Shown here: in pieces, positions 1 to 9,321 of the stretch
How positions within the stretch are numbered: position 1 is the stretch's first letter
Layout: each line of letters starts with the position of its first letter
Assembly (NCBI RefSeq): GCF_001073155.1
Contig: NZ_JVEE01000003.1
Location: 1 to 64,000 of the forward strand
DNA: 64,000 bases
Source of the DNA: Streptococcus parasanguinis
Lineage (GTDB): Bacteria; Bacillota; Bacilli; Lactobacillales; Streptococcaceae
Direction: 5' to 3'
Notes under the pieces: generated by a model
Seen by the model: only the letters and a program-made list of their open reading frames with translations
Databases searched by the model: none
Told to the model about the DNA's origin: nothing
Made by a program: the position numbers and the translations under genes

Positions 1-8
1 GTGCGGAG

Positions 9-56
9 GTGGGACGACGAAATCGAATTCTAACGAATTACCGATTTCTGTCCCAC
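9..56. repeat. long near-perfect intergenic hairpin
   Basis: GTGGGAC (9-15) pairs with GTCCCAC (50-56), GAAATCG (19-25) with CGATTTC (42-48), and AATTC (26-30) with GAATT (35-39), giving one extended hairpin. It lies just past the nrdI stop. On the plus strand it is followed by a T-rich stretch (57-68), so it could terminate a plus-strand gene left of the window and also end the nrdI transcript. It may belong to a family of dispersed streptococcal intergenic hairpins; that is inference. Confidence 0.6.
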
Positions 57-66
57 TCTCTTTATT

Positions 67-522
67 TTAAAGATGATACAAATCTTCTACAATGGCGACT
101 ACTTTTTTAATATCTCCCAACATCCCCCGCATTTCAAAATCAGCTAACATAGGGAAACCAAAGCGTTGGCTGTATTGCTTAGCGGTTAAACAATATTGAT
201 TGTTAAAATTCCGATTGCCTGATCCAACCACTCCTAAGCACTTGCTGGCGTTGTCTCCATAAGCAATAAAATCCGCAACATCTGTCGTCAAAATTTCCAC
301 ATCGCCATTGTCAACACCATTTCCACCCTCCAAATAGGTTGGCAAAAAAGTGATAAAAGGATTGGTCATTTCAAAGAAGGGCTGGCCCTCTTTGACCAGG
401 TCTTTCACATGCACTTTCTCGATTTCAAGTCCGGGATGGGCTTCTAGCAAAAAGTCACTTAAACGGCGGACAAAACTCTCTGTGTTCCCACTCAGACTAA
501 TATAAACAAAGGATACTTTCAT
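67..522 (-). CDS. nrdI: NrdI, flavodoxin-like class Ib ribonucleotide reductase activator
   Basis: The 151-residue product has the NrdI flavodoxin fold signature. An N-terminal beta strand is followed by SLSGNTESF, the FMN-phosphate loop, and a glycine-rich segment GVVGSGNRNFNNQYC near residues 98-112 borders the flavin. NrdI supplies the oxidant used to assemble the dimanganese-tyrosyl cofactor of NrdF in class Ib ribonucleotide reductase, in the cytosol. A GGAG ribosome-binding site lies just before the ATG. nrdE, nrdF and nrdH are not nearby, so the gene is a solitary copy here. The next upstream gene on the same strand encodes an unrelated membrane protein, and a hairpin separates the two. 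Confidence 0.93.
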   Translation of the reverse strand: MKVSFVYISLSGNTESFVRRLSDFLLEAHPGLEIEKVHVKDLVKEGQPFFEMTNPFITFLPTYLEGGNGVDNGDVEILTTDVADFIAYGDNASKCLGVVGSGNRNFNNQYCLTAKQYSQRFGFPMLADFEMRGMLGDIKKVVAIVEDLYHL

Positions 523-541
523 CTTTTTTCTCCAATCAAGA

Positions 542-566
542 AGCTCTCTTATCCTCTAAGAGAGCT
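542..566 (-). terminator. stem-loop between membrane-protein gene and nrdI
   Basis: AGCTCTCTTA (542-551) pairs perfectly with TAAGAGAGCT (557-566) around a 5-base loop. It lies downstream of the 171-residue membrane protein gene and upstream of nrdI. No T-run follows it on the minus strand, so it may be a weak terminator, attenuator or RNA-stability element. Confidence 0.5.
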
Positions 567-583
567 CCATTCACAATCATCTA

Positions 584-1099
584 TTAAGCCGTAGCTTGAG
601 CTTTTCTCAGATGCCAGGTTTTATATAAAATAATCCCAAAAAAGAGAAGGTTCAAAGCGGTCAAGAGTAACAAAGCAAGGAATGAAGATGCTAGATATCG
701 TTGACGAAGCGCTGAGTTTGAAAAACTAGCTAATAGTGGACGTCCTGCAAGATAATTATAGCAAGAGAATACTTGGTTTAGCAAAATCTGCCCCAAATAA
801 GTATAATGGGCTGTTAGCAGATCCTCCTTCATAAAGAGGAAATAGAAAGTTGCAAGCAAAGCGATAAGAATCAGGGAAACAAATAAAAAGGCAAGCGGAG
901 ACTGATTGGCTTGTACTGATTTGCCATAATATGCTAAGTAGTCCGCCTTATCTTGAGCTGTCGTTAAGCCAAGTTGTTTTGCAAAGTCATCTGTTAGTTC
1001 AAAACTCTTTGAAGCTCCAAAGGTTGAGACAGCTGAAGTCAGGGTTCCAACCGTTGAGAAAAATAACAGGATATACAGATAGATAGGTTTCTTTTTCAT
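584..1099 (-). CDS. uncharacterised small membrane protein
   Basis: The 171-residue product is hydrophobic, with predicted membrane segments near residues 5-27, 66-90 and 138-160 and a possible further one near 100-115. A polar loop of about 35 residues follows the first segment, and the C-terminus is basic (KTWHLRKAQ). I do not recognise a named family. An AAGGAG ribosome-binding site precedes the ATG, and a well-formed promoter lies at 1128-1156, so it looks like a real gene with its own transcript. It is followed by a stem-loop and then nrdI on the same strand, with no obvious functional link to ribonucleotide reduction. Confidence 0.75.
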   Translation of the reverse strand: MKKKPIYLYILLFFSTVGTLTSAVSTFGASKSFELTDDFAKQLGLTTAQDKADYLAYYGKSVQANQSPLAFLFVSLILIALLATFYFLFMKEDLLTAHYTYLGQILLNQVFSCYNYLAGRPLLASFSNSALRQRYLASSFLALLLLTALNLLFFGIILYKTWHLRKAQATA

Positions 1100-1127
1100 A
1101 CAAACTCCTTTTCATTTCTTACACCCT

Positions 1128-1156
1128 ATTATATCGCGATACAGATAGAAAGGCAA
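1128..1156 (-). promoter_or_regulatory. promoter of the membrane-protein gene
   Basis: On the minus strand TTGCCT (1151-1156) and TATAAT (1128-1133) are spaced 17 bp. The -35 lies within an AGGCAAG (1151-1157) / CTTGCCT (1179-1185) inverted repeat, which could be an operator. Confidence 0.6.
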
Positions 1157-1458
1157 GCGCCTCAAAACCGTGGAAGCACTTGCCTGATCACTGATACGTT
1201 CAAATGAAATTCATTTGGAAAAGTAATGTGTGCAAAAGATGAAAAAGACATCGCAAATGTATCATTGGAAAGATTAGAGATATAACGGAGTCCTGTAAAC
1301 TTTCATTCGAACACCACCAGTATATCTCATTTTCTTCTTGTGTCATCCATTTCTATTCTGCTTCATTTGGACACGATTTGGTCTAAAAAAGCCATTTCCC
1401 CTCCTTATCCAAAAACTATTCTGTCCTTTTTCACAACTATTTGGTCATCACTCCCATC
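1157..1458. other. intergenic stretch without recognisable gene
   Basis: Apart from the promoter, the inverted repeat and the downstream terminator, this AT-rich stretch shows only a 48-codon minus-strand ORF (1200-1346). That ORF has no ribosome-binding site and resembles nothing I know, so I do not call it a gene. Confidence 0.5.
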
Positions 1459-1487
1459 AAAAAAGCCAGAAGGACTTGCCTTCTGAC
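1459..1487 (-). terminator. terminator of the adhesin gene
   Basis: On the minus strand GTCAGAAGG (1479-1487) pairs with CCTTCTGGC (1465-1473) with one G-U pair and is followed by six T. It lies 38 bp past the adhesin stop codon. Confidence 0.85.
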
Positions 1488-1524
1488 TTTCTTTATTTAG
1501 ATGAATGAACGAAAGGGATAAGAA

Positions 1525-4323
1525 TTAATCCTCTTTTTTCTTGCGAGCAAGACTCAATCCAAGTAATCCAGCCATCGCACCTGCAAGAACAGCTGCAGCT
1601 GAGCTTTCTGTACCTGTATTTGGAAGTGCAGGTTGTACAGGCTGTTCCGGAACTTCAGGAGTTGGTTCTTTTGGAACCTCTGGAGTCGGTGGAACGATTG
1701 GTGTTGGTGGGTTGTATGGTGTTGGTGGGGTTGGAGGGACTGGTGTCGGTGGAGTTGGAATGTCTGTTTCCGTTACCACTTTATTCTTATGCCATTTCAC
1801 TTCAGCTTCCGGTTTCACCGGATTCGTATTTGGAACGACTTCAGGAGTCGGTGGGGTTGGCTCTGTTGGTGGAGTTGGAGCTTTTGGTTCCTTCACATCA
1901 ACCGTAATCACAGTGTACTTAGGTGCTGTTGGCGGAGTTGGTGATTTAGGTTCTTCTGGTTTACTTGGCTCTGCAGGCACTTCCACAACTGTTGGGGTTG
2001 GTGGAGTTGGAGCCTTTGGTTCGGTTGGTTTTGTTGGCTCTTTCGGTTCTTCTCCTGGCTCTTTAGGAAGACTTACATTTGAGTTGATGGCAAACCAGTA
2101 AACCGTTGGTTGACCAGCCGCATTGGCACCATTAGCCGTAAAGACTAAGTGTCCATCTGACATCTTCAAGCCTGCTCCACCATAATAGAGGTATGGAGAA
2201 GATGGATTATCCCAACCTTCAAGAGTTGTTGAAGATTCACCGTTAAAGACAGATCCATGTTCAATATATTGGTTATCTTTAAAGGAAGTTACTTCTTTAG
2301 TAGCAGCATCATAAGAAACACTTGAGTTTGGAATTGGAATAAATTTATTATTTCCAACATTTACAGACTCTTGGTGTTCCACATTTTCAAATTTCTTCTT
2401 AGGTGTGAACGTAATTTGACCTGTAGTTGCATCTACTTTGTATGATCCGATAACATCATCCTTACCTTCAAAGGTAAATTCTTCTGTACCAATAGAATGA
2501 ACACTTCCTGAACCCGAAGCATTTGCAGTTAACGCATCCGTTACTTCTTCCTTCTCAGGTGTCGTACCAGGAACCCATTTACCTGTGTCATCTTTAACAT
2601 AACCATATTTCTGAGTCACAATTTTGAGAGGGTTGTCTGCTGAAATGGAAACAGTTGCAGTACCAAAGTCTGCTTTTCCTGTTTTAACCTTCACTTCATT
2701 GTTTTCAATGCTCATGGATGAACCATCTGCATATGGATCCCAAGTTCCACGAACAGTGTTGCCATCTTTATCTTTGGCTTCTACTGTAAGGGCACGAGGT
2801 TTATCTCCACTATCTACATAGGATGCACCTGTCCAGTGGTTGAGGGAGTTCAAAGCGACAATCGCATTGTGCTGTGTCAAATCAAACTTATTGCCATCAC
2901 CATCATAGAATTCAACATCAACAGCAACTTTAACAGGTTTGTCTTTATCTGTTGAAGCACCCACTGTCATGGTTACCGTTGGATCTGCGTTGACTGCTGC
3001 AATTCCTTTGCCATCATTTGATGGAAGACTTAAAATCTCATAACGGTAAATCACACGTTTGATTGGATGCATATCCGTATTTTCACGCATGCTAGACTGA
3101 TTCAAGTTATCATAAGTAACGACAAATTTATCGCCTTCCTTCACTTGAATGTACTCAGTTTCATTATTGGCCCAAGGACTAGTCGCTACAATATCTGAAG
3201 CTTCCAATTTATTGGAATCATATTGATGGACATTGCTTGTATTTAAACGAGCTTGAGCATCACGAGTAAGATAAGTGCTGATGCCGTCAATGGTGTGAGT
3301 TGCACCACCTTCACGTTGGAAGGTCAAATCTTGAACAGTTGAAACATTTTTAAGGTCAGCATACGCATTGTCTGTCATATATTTGTCGTATGCTTGTTTC
3401 GCGTCCGTATATTGTTTTTTGGCAATTTCGTATTCAGCTAATTTCTTTTGATAAGCAATATAATCATTTTCGTACTGTGCTTTTTCAACATTGTACTTTT
3501 TAAGATCAGCTTCGTATTGAGCCTTGGCAGCATCTTCTTCTGCTTTCTTCGCTACCAATTGATCATAAGCTTCTTTATCTTTATCGTATTGCGCTTTCTT
3601 AGTTTGGTATTCTTGTAAATCTTTATCGTATTGCGCTTTAGCTGTATTGTAAACAGCCATTTCTGCTTCATACTTAGCTTTTGCTTCTGCATTGGCCTTA
3701 TCTGCTGCTGCTTTTTCTGCTAATTTGGCGTCATAAGCTGCCTTTTGCTGATTGTATGCTGCTAAGGCTGCTTTATAAGCTGCTTGTTGGGTATTGTAGT
3801 CCTCTACTTGTTTCTTGTAAGCCGCTTCTGCTTCTGCATTTCTCTTTTCAACCAATGTGATTTCTTGAGATTTTGCTTCATACTCAGCTTTGGCCTTTTT
3901 GTAGTTTTCAACGACTGTGTTGATTTCAGCTGTTTGAGCTTTATTATCTGCTTCTGCTGCTGCGATAGATGGTTGGACTTTTTCAGCTTCTTCTGTAACG
4001 GTCACACCTTCTGTAGCTGCATCAGCTTTTGCTTTTTCAAGTTCTGGTGATTCTACATAAGTAGTCGTAACTGTTTTATTTCCTTCTGTCACAGTTGTAG
4101 ATGTCAACTTAGAACTTGTTGCAACAGCTGCATCGCTTGTTGCTGTATCCGTAGTAGTCGCTTCAGTTGCAGGCGCTGTTGCCTCATCTGCTTTCACTTC
4201 TGCTCCGTAGGTATTAACAGTAGCCAATCCAGCGATGGCTAATGAAACAACACCGACTGATAACTTACGAATTGAAAATTTTTCCTGCTTCGAAACATGT
4301 TCACGATAGCTTTTCATTTTCAA
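1525..4323 (-). CDS. LPXTG cell-wall adhesin, GbpC/antigen I/II-like
   Basis: The 932-residue surface protein has a YSIRK-type signal peptide (KFSIRKLSVG near residues 15-24, likely cleaved after Ala45). Next come a Thr/Ala-rich linker and an Ala/Lys/Tyr-rich coiled-coil region of about residues 90-315 with repeated AxYxxxKAxYxxD units. A GbpC / antigen I/II V-type lectin domain spans roughly 325-620. The C-terminus has a proline-rich region (about 765-895) with repeated APTPPTP blocks, then LPNTG at 900-904, a hydrophobic helix and a KKKED tail for sortase A anchoring. It is much shorter than classical antigen I/II (about 1500 residues) and I see no C1-C3 region, so it resembles the GbpC/Dbl dextran-binding lectins more. 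Glucan or salivary ligand binding is inferred from the family. It is monocistronic, with its own promoter and terminator. Confidence 0.85.
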   Translation of the reverse strand: MKMKSYREHVSKQEKFSIRKLSVGVVSLAIAGLATVNTYGAEVKADEATAPATEATTTDTATSDAAVATSSKLTSTTVTEGNKTVTTTYVESPELEKAKADAATEGVTVTEEAEKVQPSIAAAEADNKAQTAEINTVVENYKKAKAEYEAKSQEITLVEKRNAEAEAAYKKQVEDYNTQQAAYKAALAAYNQQKAAYDAKLAEKAAADKANAEAKAKYEAEMAVYNTAKAQYDKDLQEYQTKKAQYDKDKEAYDQLVAKKAEEDAAKAQYEADLKKYNVEKAQYENDYIAYQKKLAEYEIAKKQYTDAKQAYDKYMTDNAYADLKNVSTVQDLTFQREGGATHTIDGISTYLTRDAQARLNTSNVHQYDSNKLEASDIVATSPWANNETEYIQVKEGDKFVVTYDNLNQSSMRENTDMHPIKRVIYRYEILSLPSNDGKGIAAVNADPTVTMTVGASTDKDKPVKVAVDVEFYDGDGNKFDLTQHNAIVALNSLNHWTGASYVDSGDKPRALTVEAKDKDGNTVRGTWDPYADGSSMSIENNEVKVKTGKADFGTATVSISADNPLKIVTQKYGYVKDDTGKWVPGTTPEKEEVTDALTANASGSGSVHSIGTEEFTFEGKDDVIGSYKVDATTGQITFTPKKKFENVEHQESVNVGNNKFIPIPNSSVSYDAATKEVTSFKDNQYIEHGSVFNGESSTTLEGWDNPSSPYLYYGGAGLKMSDGHLVFTANGANAAGQPTVYWFAINSNVSLPKEPGEEPKEPTKPTEPKAPTPPTPTVVEVPAEPSKPEEPKSPTPPTAPKYTVITVDVKEPKAPTPPTEPTPPTPEVVPNTNPVKPEAEVKWHKNKVVTETDIPTPPTPVPPTPPTPYNPPTPIVPPTPEVPKEPTPEVPEQPVQPALPNTGTESSAAAVLAGAMAGLLGLSLARKKKED

Positions 4324-4391
4324 AACTCTCCTTTTTATGTTTAAAAAAATCTCACTGTAGAGGCAAAAATATGCTACTTTCAGTTGACTCT

Positions 4392-4400
4392 ATTGTACCA
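4392..4400 (-). promoter_or_regulatory. probable promoter of the adhesin gene
   Basis: TACAAT on the minus strand (4392-4397), preceded by TGTGG, is a good -10 element. No strong -35 is seen at 17 bp. An AAAGGAG ribosome-binding site lies shortly before the adhesin ATG. Confidence 0.45.
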
Positions 4401-4447
4401 CAATCAACCATTATAAAATATGTGTTGATTTAATTTTTTATTTTATT

Positions 4448-4630
4448 TTACTTTAAATATATAACAACTTGAAACGCCAAACTTTCAAGTTCTTCTTCAT
4501 CTTTTGGTTGAAAATATATGTAAACAGGCTTGAAAAAACCTTTATTTTCAAAGGTTTTTAAGCCGCTTCCTCTTTTTATAAATTTCACCAGAAGGCTTTT
4601 TAAGGGGAAGTATTTTTTTATACCAATAGA
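4448..4630 (-). pseudogene. orphan ORF fragment without start codon
   Basis: Minus-strand frame open for about 60 codons, ending at TAA 4448-4450, with protein-like composition: a basic first half (LLVKFIKRGSG) and an amphipathic tail (YFQPKDEEELESLAF then QVVIYLK). It has no ATG/GTG/TTG with a ribosome-binding site and a stop immediately upstream. It is best read as the 3-prime remnant of a decayed gene. The family is not recognised. Two inverted repeats sit inside it: AACTTGAAA / TTTCAAGTT at 4466-4491, and an A-rich stem at about 4529-4562. Confidence 0.35.
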
Positions 4631-4960
4631 TTAGATTTGACCTACAAAACAAAAAATTATGTAACATTCTCCCTTTTTAGGTCCGTAAAATTCAAAAAAA
4701 CAATAAATTTTAAGGAATCAGCCATTGCTTGAAACCCCTTACCTAGACCTTAGTTAGAGCTATTTTTTGGGGGCGGTTATTCCCTTTTATTTCGAAAAAC
4801 GAGCACATTGTTTTTTCTTTTTCGATGTCTCCTTCACTTTATTTCAGAAAGCAACATGAAAATCAAGGGCAAATTGAAAGAAAATCTCCTCCCACACTCA
4901 TGCACCATCTGTAGCTACGCTCCTCCCAATCTCTAGTCCTTTCCAATTTCCTCCCCCAAT
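4631..4960. other. gene-free AT-rich intergenic stretch
   Basis: About 330 bases between the ORF remnant and the malP terminator. All frames are broken and I see no convincing RNA gene or promoter, so it is probably decayed sequence. Confidence 0.5.
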
Positions 4961-4964
4961 TCTA

Positions 4965-4997
4965 TAAAAAAGACCAGGGCTCTAAGAACCATGGTCT
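4965..4997 (-). terminator. terminator of the malQ-malP operon
   Basis: A stem between about 4985-4997 and 4972-4983, with some mismatch and G-U pairing, is followed on the minus strand by six T. It lies just past the malP stop. Confidence 0.75.
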
Positions 4998-5009
4998 AAT
5001 ATCAGCTGA

Positions 5010-7268
5010 TTAGTTTAAGTGCCAGATGTCTTCGTTGTACTGAGCGATCGTACGGTCAGACGAGAAGAATCCTGCTTTCGCAATGTTAACGATGACTTGA
5101 TCCAACCATGCATCACGGTCTTCGTAGTCAGCCAACATGCGTTCTTTGGTTACAATGTAGTCTTCCAAATCAAGAAGAGTCATGAACCAGTCTTTGTTGA
5201 TCAATTCATTGTGAAGGCGAGTCAAGCGTTCTTTGTTCCCAACTGCAAGAACGGCATCGCTGACGATGAAGTCTACCAATGGTTTGATGGCTTCACGTTC
5301 ATAGAAGTCTGCTGATTTGTATGCTGATTTGGCATAAAGATCGATAACTGTTTCTGAATCTTCACCGAAGATGTAAATGTTGTCACGTCCAACCAATTCA
5401 GCGATTTCCACGTTGGCTCCATCCATCGTACCAAGTGTCAATGCACCATTCAACATGAATTTCATGTTACCAGTACCTGAAGCTTCTTTCGAAGCAAGAG
5501 AGATTTGCTCAGAAATATCGCTAGCTGGGATCAAGTAGCTTGCAGCAGTTACGTTGTAGTTTTCTACCATAACAACTTGCAAGTGTGGAGCTACTGCTGG
5601 ATCGTTTGCAATCACTTCAGACAAGCAAAGGATCAAGTGGATGATATCTTGTGCAATGGTGTAAGCAGGAGCTGCTTTACCACCAAAGAGAACAGTGATT
5701 GGGCGAGCAGGGATATTTCCGGCTTTGATGTCCAAGTATTTGTGGATCACGTACAAAGCGTTCATTTGTTGACGTTTGTATTCGTGAAGACGTTTGATTT
5801 GGGTGTCAAAGATAGAATTTGGATTGATTTCCACACCTTGATGGTCTTTCAAGAAACGAGCCAATTTCCGTTTGTTGTGAGACTTGATGTTTTCCAATTT
5901 TGCTTTGACGGCATCTTTATCTTCATAAGAAAGAAGGTCTTCCAATTTAGATGCGTCATGGTGCCAGTCACGTCCGAGGATATCATCCAAGTAGTGTGAC
6001 AAGGTTGGGGTGGCATGCATGAGCCAACGACGGAAGGTGATACCGTTTGTTTTGTTGTTGAATTTTTCAGGGTAAATATCGTAGAAGGCCTTCAACTCCG
6101 AATTCTTCAAGATTTCTGTATGGAGAGCTGCAACCCCGTTTACGCTAAATCCATAGTGGATATCCATGTGTGCCATGTGTACGCGATCATTCTCATCGAT
6201 GATTTGAACAGCTGGATCTTTGTATTCAGCGCGAACACGGCGGTCCAATTCTTCAATGATTGGAACCAAGTGAGGAACCACTTCTTGCAAGAATTCAAGT
6301 GGCCATTTTTCAAGGGCTTCTGCAAGGATTGTGTGGTTAGTGTAAGCCGTCATGCTACGAACGATAGAGATGGCTTCATCCATTCCAATACCACGTTCTG
6401 TCAAAAGACGGATCAATTCAGGGATGACCATTGATGGGTGAGTATCGTTGATTTGGACAACAGCATAGTCAGCAAGGTCATGCAAGTTGCTTCCTTTTTC
6501 GATGGCTTCGTCGATGATCAATTGTGCACCGTTTGATACCATGAAGTATTGTTGGAAGATACGGAGCAATTCCCCTTGACGGTTACTATCATCTGGGTAC
6601 AAGAAGAGGGTCAAGTTGCGAGCGATATCTGTCTTGTCAAAGTTAATACCATCTTCAATAATAGATGAATCAACTGAATCCAAGTCGAACAAACGCAAAC
6701 GGTTCTTGGTATCAATCTTGTAACCAGGGACATCGATATCATAAAGGGTAGAAGTCAATGTGAAGTGTGCAAATGGCACTTGGTAGCTACGGCTTGAACG
6801 AACGAGCCAGCTTTGGTCAGTCAACCATGCATTTGGAATCGTTTCTTGTTGGTTGTTTTTAAATACTTGTTGGAACAAACCAAAGTGGTAGTTCAAACCA
6901 ACCCCATCCCCTGTCAAACCAAGGCTTGAGATAGAGTCGATAAAGCAGGCTGCCAAGCGTCCCAAACCACCATTACCGAGTGATGGTTCCAATTCTACTT
7001 CTTCGACTTCGATCAAGTCTTTACCAGCGTCAGCCAATTCTTTTTTGACGTCATCGTAAAGACCCAAGTTGATCAAGTTATTAGACAAGAGTTTACCGAT
7101 CAAGAACTCAGCTGAGATGTAGTATACTTTTTTCTTACCAGTATTTAATTTCTTTTGAGCACTTGCTTGCTTGGTGTAATTCAGCAAAGCAATGTACAAT
7201 TCTTCATTTGAACATTCTGCAATTGTTTTTTGATGATGATCAATCACATATTTTTGTAATGATTCCAT
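5010..7268 (-). CDS. malP: glycogen/maltodextrin phosphorylase (GT35)
   Basis: The 752-residue GT35 phosphorylase releases glucose-1-phosphate from the non-reducing end of alpha-1,4-glucans in the cytosol. It carries the N-terminal catalytic signature [15 protein letters not shown] and the pyridoxal-phosphate motif [20 protein letters not shown], with the Schiff-base lysine near residue 603. Length matches bacterial MalP/GlgP. An AAAGGAG site precedes the ATG. It follows malQ by 74 bp on the same strand, forming the malQ-malP (malM-malP) pair. No glg synthesis genes are nearby, so the substrate is inferred to be imported maltodextrin trimmed by MalQ and the nearby pullulanase-like enzyme. It is controlled from the MalR-type operator and promoter upstream of malQ. 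Confidence 0.96.
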   Translation of the reverse strand: MESLQKYVIDHHQKTIAECSNEELYIALLNYTKQASAQKKLNTGKKKVYYISAEFLIGKLLSNNLINLGLYDDVKKELADAGKDLIEVEEVELEPSLGNGGLGRLAACFIDSISSLGLTGDGVGLNYHFGLFQQVFKNNQQETIPNAWLTDQSWLVRSSRSYQVPFAHFTLTSTLYDIDVPGYKIDTKNRLRLFDLDSVDSSIIEDGINFDKTDIARNLTLFLYPDDSNRQGELLRIFQQYFMVSNGAQLIIDEAIEKGSNLHDLADYAVVQINDTHPSMVIPELIRLLTERGIGMDEAISIVRSMTAYTNHTILAEALEKWPLEFLQEVVPHLVPIIEELDRRVRAEYKDPAVQIIDENDRVHMAHMDIHYGFSVNGVAALHTEILKNSELKAFYDIYPEKFNNKTNGITFRRWLMHATPTLSHYLDDILGRDWHHDASKLEDLLSYEDKDAVKAKLENIKSHNKRKLARFLKDHQGVEINPNSIFDTQIKRLHEYKRQQMNALYVIHKYLDIKAGNIPARPITVLFGGKAAPAYTIAQDIIHLILCLSEVIANDPAVAPHLQVVMVENYNVTAASYLIPASDISEQISLASKEASGTGNMKFMLNGALTLGTMDGANVEIAELVGRDNIYIFGEDSETVIDLYAKSAYKSADFYEREAIKPLVDFIVSDAVLAVGNKERLTRLHNELINKDWFMTLLDLEDYIVTKERMLADYEDRDAWLDQVIVNIAKAGFFSSDRTIAQYNEDIWHLN

Positions 7269-7342
7269 GTTTTAAAGTCTCCTTTGTTTCAACAATTTTA
7301 ATAGGGGAAAGATTGCTGAAATCAGCAACCTTTCGAGAACGA

Positions 7343-8872
7343 TTATTTTTCTGCTTTCTTAACTTCTTTTTTCAAGTCTTTGTTTTCACGACGATAGATC
7401 GTTGTGAAATCAAGCAATTCTTGCTCGACAGCTGGAGTCAATTGATCCGCTGTCATCCGCCATGACCAGTTACCACCAAGAGTTGATGGGAAGTTCATCC
7501 GAGCTGAGCCATCTAACTCAAGCAAGTCTTGCATCGTAGCAATCGCCATGAAGCTGACAGAAGCAAAGACTGTACGAAGCATCGCATGCGGTACAGATTC
7601 GTACTCTTTCCGGTTAGTATAACGAGCAAGGTACTCACGAGTTGGATCGTCGATTTCATTGCGGTACCATCCAAGAACTGTGTTGTTATCATGTGTTCCT
7701 GTATACATCACAGAATTGTTTGGTGCCAAGTGAGGGCTATCGATACTTTCATCGTCCGGATTGAAGGCAAATTGAAGAATCTTCATTCCTGGGAAGCCAG
7801 TGCTTTCACGAAGTTCGATGACTTCATCTGTCATAAAGCCAAGGTCCTCAGCGATGATGTTCAAATCACCGAGCTCTTCCTTCACAGCTGCAAAGAGTTT
7901 GTAGCCAGGACCTTTAACCCATTTACCTGGTGCTGCTGTATCTGATCCAGCAGGGATTTCCCAGTAAGACTCAAAACCACGGAAGTGGTCGATCCGCACG
8001 ATGTCGTAGATCTTGAAGCTTTCACGCAAGCGTTCAATCCACCATTGGTAGCCATCTTTGTTCATTGCTTCCCAGTCATAGATTGGGTTCCCCCAAAGTT
8101 GACCAGTTGCTGAGAATTCATCTGGCGGGCATCCTGCGATGCAAGTCGCTTTCCCGTTTTTATCTGTTTTGAAGAGATGAGGGTTCGCCCACATGTCACT
8201 TGAATCTTCCGCTACATAGATTGGCATGTCTCCGACGATTTCAATGTGATGGTCATTGGCATAAGCTTTCAAGGCCAACCATTGTTGGAAGAAGAAGAAT
8301 TGAGTCACACGATGGTAAGTCAATTGATCCGCCAATTCTTCACGGTATTGAGCCAAAGCTTTTGGTTCACGTGCACGAATAGCTGCATCTGGCCATTCTG
8401 TCCAGGCTTTTAAATCAAAGTGTTCTTTGATAGCCATGTATTCTGCAAATAGTTCCAACCAAGAAGCATTGGCTTCGCAAAAGGCTTGGAATTCTTTTTG
8501 ATCACCTGATTTCAAGAAGTTCGCAACGGCTTTTTCAAGTAGCGGACGACGTTGTTCGAAAACCTTTGCATAATCCACTTGAGTAGGATCTTGACCAAAG
8601 TCCACTCCTTTAAGATCTGCTTCTGTCAACAAACCTCGTTCAATCAAAAGATCGAAATCAATAAAATGAGTGTTCCCAGCAAAAGCTGAGAAAGATTGGT
8701 ATGGAGAATCTCCATAACTAGTTGTACCAAGCGGCAAGATTTGCCAGTAACGTTGCTTGGTCCGAACGAGGAAATCAACAAAATCATATGCTGATTGACC
8801 GAATGATCCGATCCCGTATTGTCCAGGAAGGGAAGAAATGTGCATCAAAACACCACTTTGACGTTTTTTCAT
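7343..8872 (-). CDS. malQ: 4-alpha-glucanotransferase (amylomaltase, GH77)
   Basis: The 509-residue GH77 enzyme disproportionates maltodextrins, releasing glucose and building longer chains for MalP. Visible motifs are SLPGQYGIGSFG at the N-terminus, IVRIDHFRGFESYWEIPAG with the nucleophilic Asp, IIAEDLGFMTDEV with the acid/base Glu, and GTHDNNTVLGW with the third carboxylate. An AAGGTGG ribosome-binding site fits the ATG. It is the first gene of malQ-malP and lies divergent from malX, with a leader of about 155 nt. Transcription starts from a TTGCAG-17-TATAAT promoter with a MalR-type operator just downstream of the -10. Confidence 0.96.
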   Translation of the reverse strand: MKKRQSGVLMHISSLPGQYGIGSFGQSAYDFVDFLVRTKQRYWQILPLGTTSYGDSPYQSFSAFAGNTHFIDFDLLIERGLLTEADLKGVDFGQDPTQVDYAKVFEQRRPLLEKAVANFLKSGDQKEFQAFCEANASWLELFAEYMAIKEHFDLKAWTEWPDAAIRAREPKALAQYREELADQLTYHRVTQFFFFQQWLALKAYANDHHIEIVGDMPIYVAEDSSDMWANPHLFKTDKNGKATCIAGCPPDEFSATGQLWGNPIYDWEAMNKDGYQWWIERLRESFKIYDIVRIDHFRGFESYWEIPAGSDTAAPGKWVKGPGYKLFAAVKEELGDLNIIAEDLGFMTDEVIELRESTGFPGMKILQFAFNPDDESIDSPHLAPNNSVMYTGTHDNNTVLGWYRNEIDDPTREYLARYTNRKEYESVPHAMLRTVFASVSFMAIATMQDLLELDGSARMNFPSTLGGNWSWRMTADQLTPAVEQELLDFTTIYRRENKDLKKEVKKAEK

Positions 8873-9013
8873 GGGTTACCACCTTTTTTTATTTCTTTGA
8901 AGCCTGCGATTCGGTGCACGGTATGGGTATCGTTGCAGAGTCGTATCCAGCTCTCAAGCGGCTCTACTCTTTGTTAAAAATCGAACAGGCGCAACTCAGT
9001 TTACGCAATTTTT

Positions 9014-9066
9014 GCGAAAACGTTTGCGTACCATGTTATTATAAACTTTTTCCCTATTTTCTGCAA
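9014..9066 (-). promoter_or_regulatory. malQ-malP promoter with MalR-type operator
   Basis: On the minus strand TTGCAG (9061-9066) and TATAAT (9038-9043) are 17 bp apart. GCAAACGTTTTCGC (minus strand, 9014-9027) lies at the start of the transcript, where a bound LacI-family repressor would block clearance. Its 14-bp core is identical to the copy on the malX promoter. Confidence 0.85.
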
Positions 9067-9215
9067 GGGATTTCTTAAAAACTTTTTTAACTTTTTTCAG
9101 AATGTCCTCACCCCCTTAGTGTATTCTTTCCTTTGGCTAATGTCAACAAATTTGATGCATTTTATAGAAGAAAGTTCGGAATTAAAATATTTTTAAAAAA
9201 ATTGTTTAAAACTAC

Positions 9216-9282
9216 TTGCAAACGTTTTCGCCTTGTGATATACTTAAGACGTTTTAGGAAAACGTTTGTCTAAAACGGTTTC
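9216..9282 (+). promoter_or_regulatory. malX promoter with two MalR/CcpA-like operators
   Basis: TTGCAA (9216-9221) and TATACT (9239-9244) are spaced 17 bp. The operator core GCAAACGTTTTCGC (9218-9231) overlaps the -35 and spacer. A second, diverged copy, GGAAAACGTTTGTC (9257-9270), lies just downstream of the start site, with a half-like AAACGGTTTC after it. MalR binds this operator type in pneumococcus; the ACGTTT core also resembles a CcpA cre site. Confidence 0.85.
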
Positions 9283-9321
9283 TAATTATTATCTTTTTTT
9301 ATTCTTTAGGAGGAATAAATC

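Noticed and set aside
1200-1346. 48-codon minus-strand ORF upstream of the adhesin terminator
   Set aside because: No ribosome-binding site, odd composition (runs of Leu/His/Phe) and no recognisable similarity; probably chance.
1541-2101. Long plus-strand ORF rich in Gly and Val
   Set aside because: It is the antisense of the adhesin's proline/threonine repeat region; repetitive codons keep the opposite frame open by chance.
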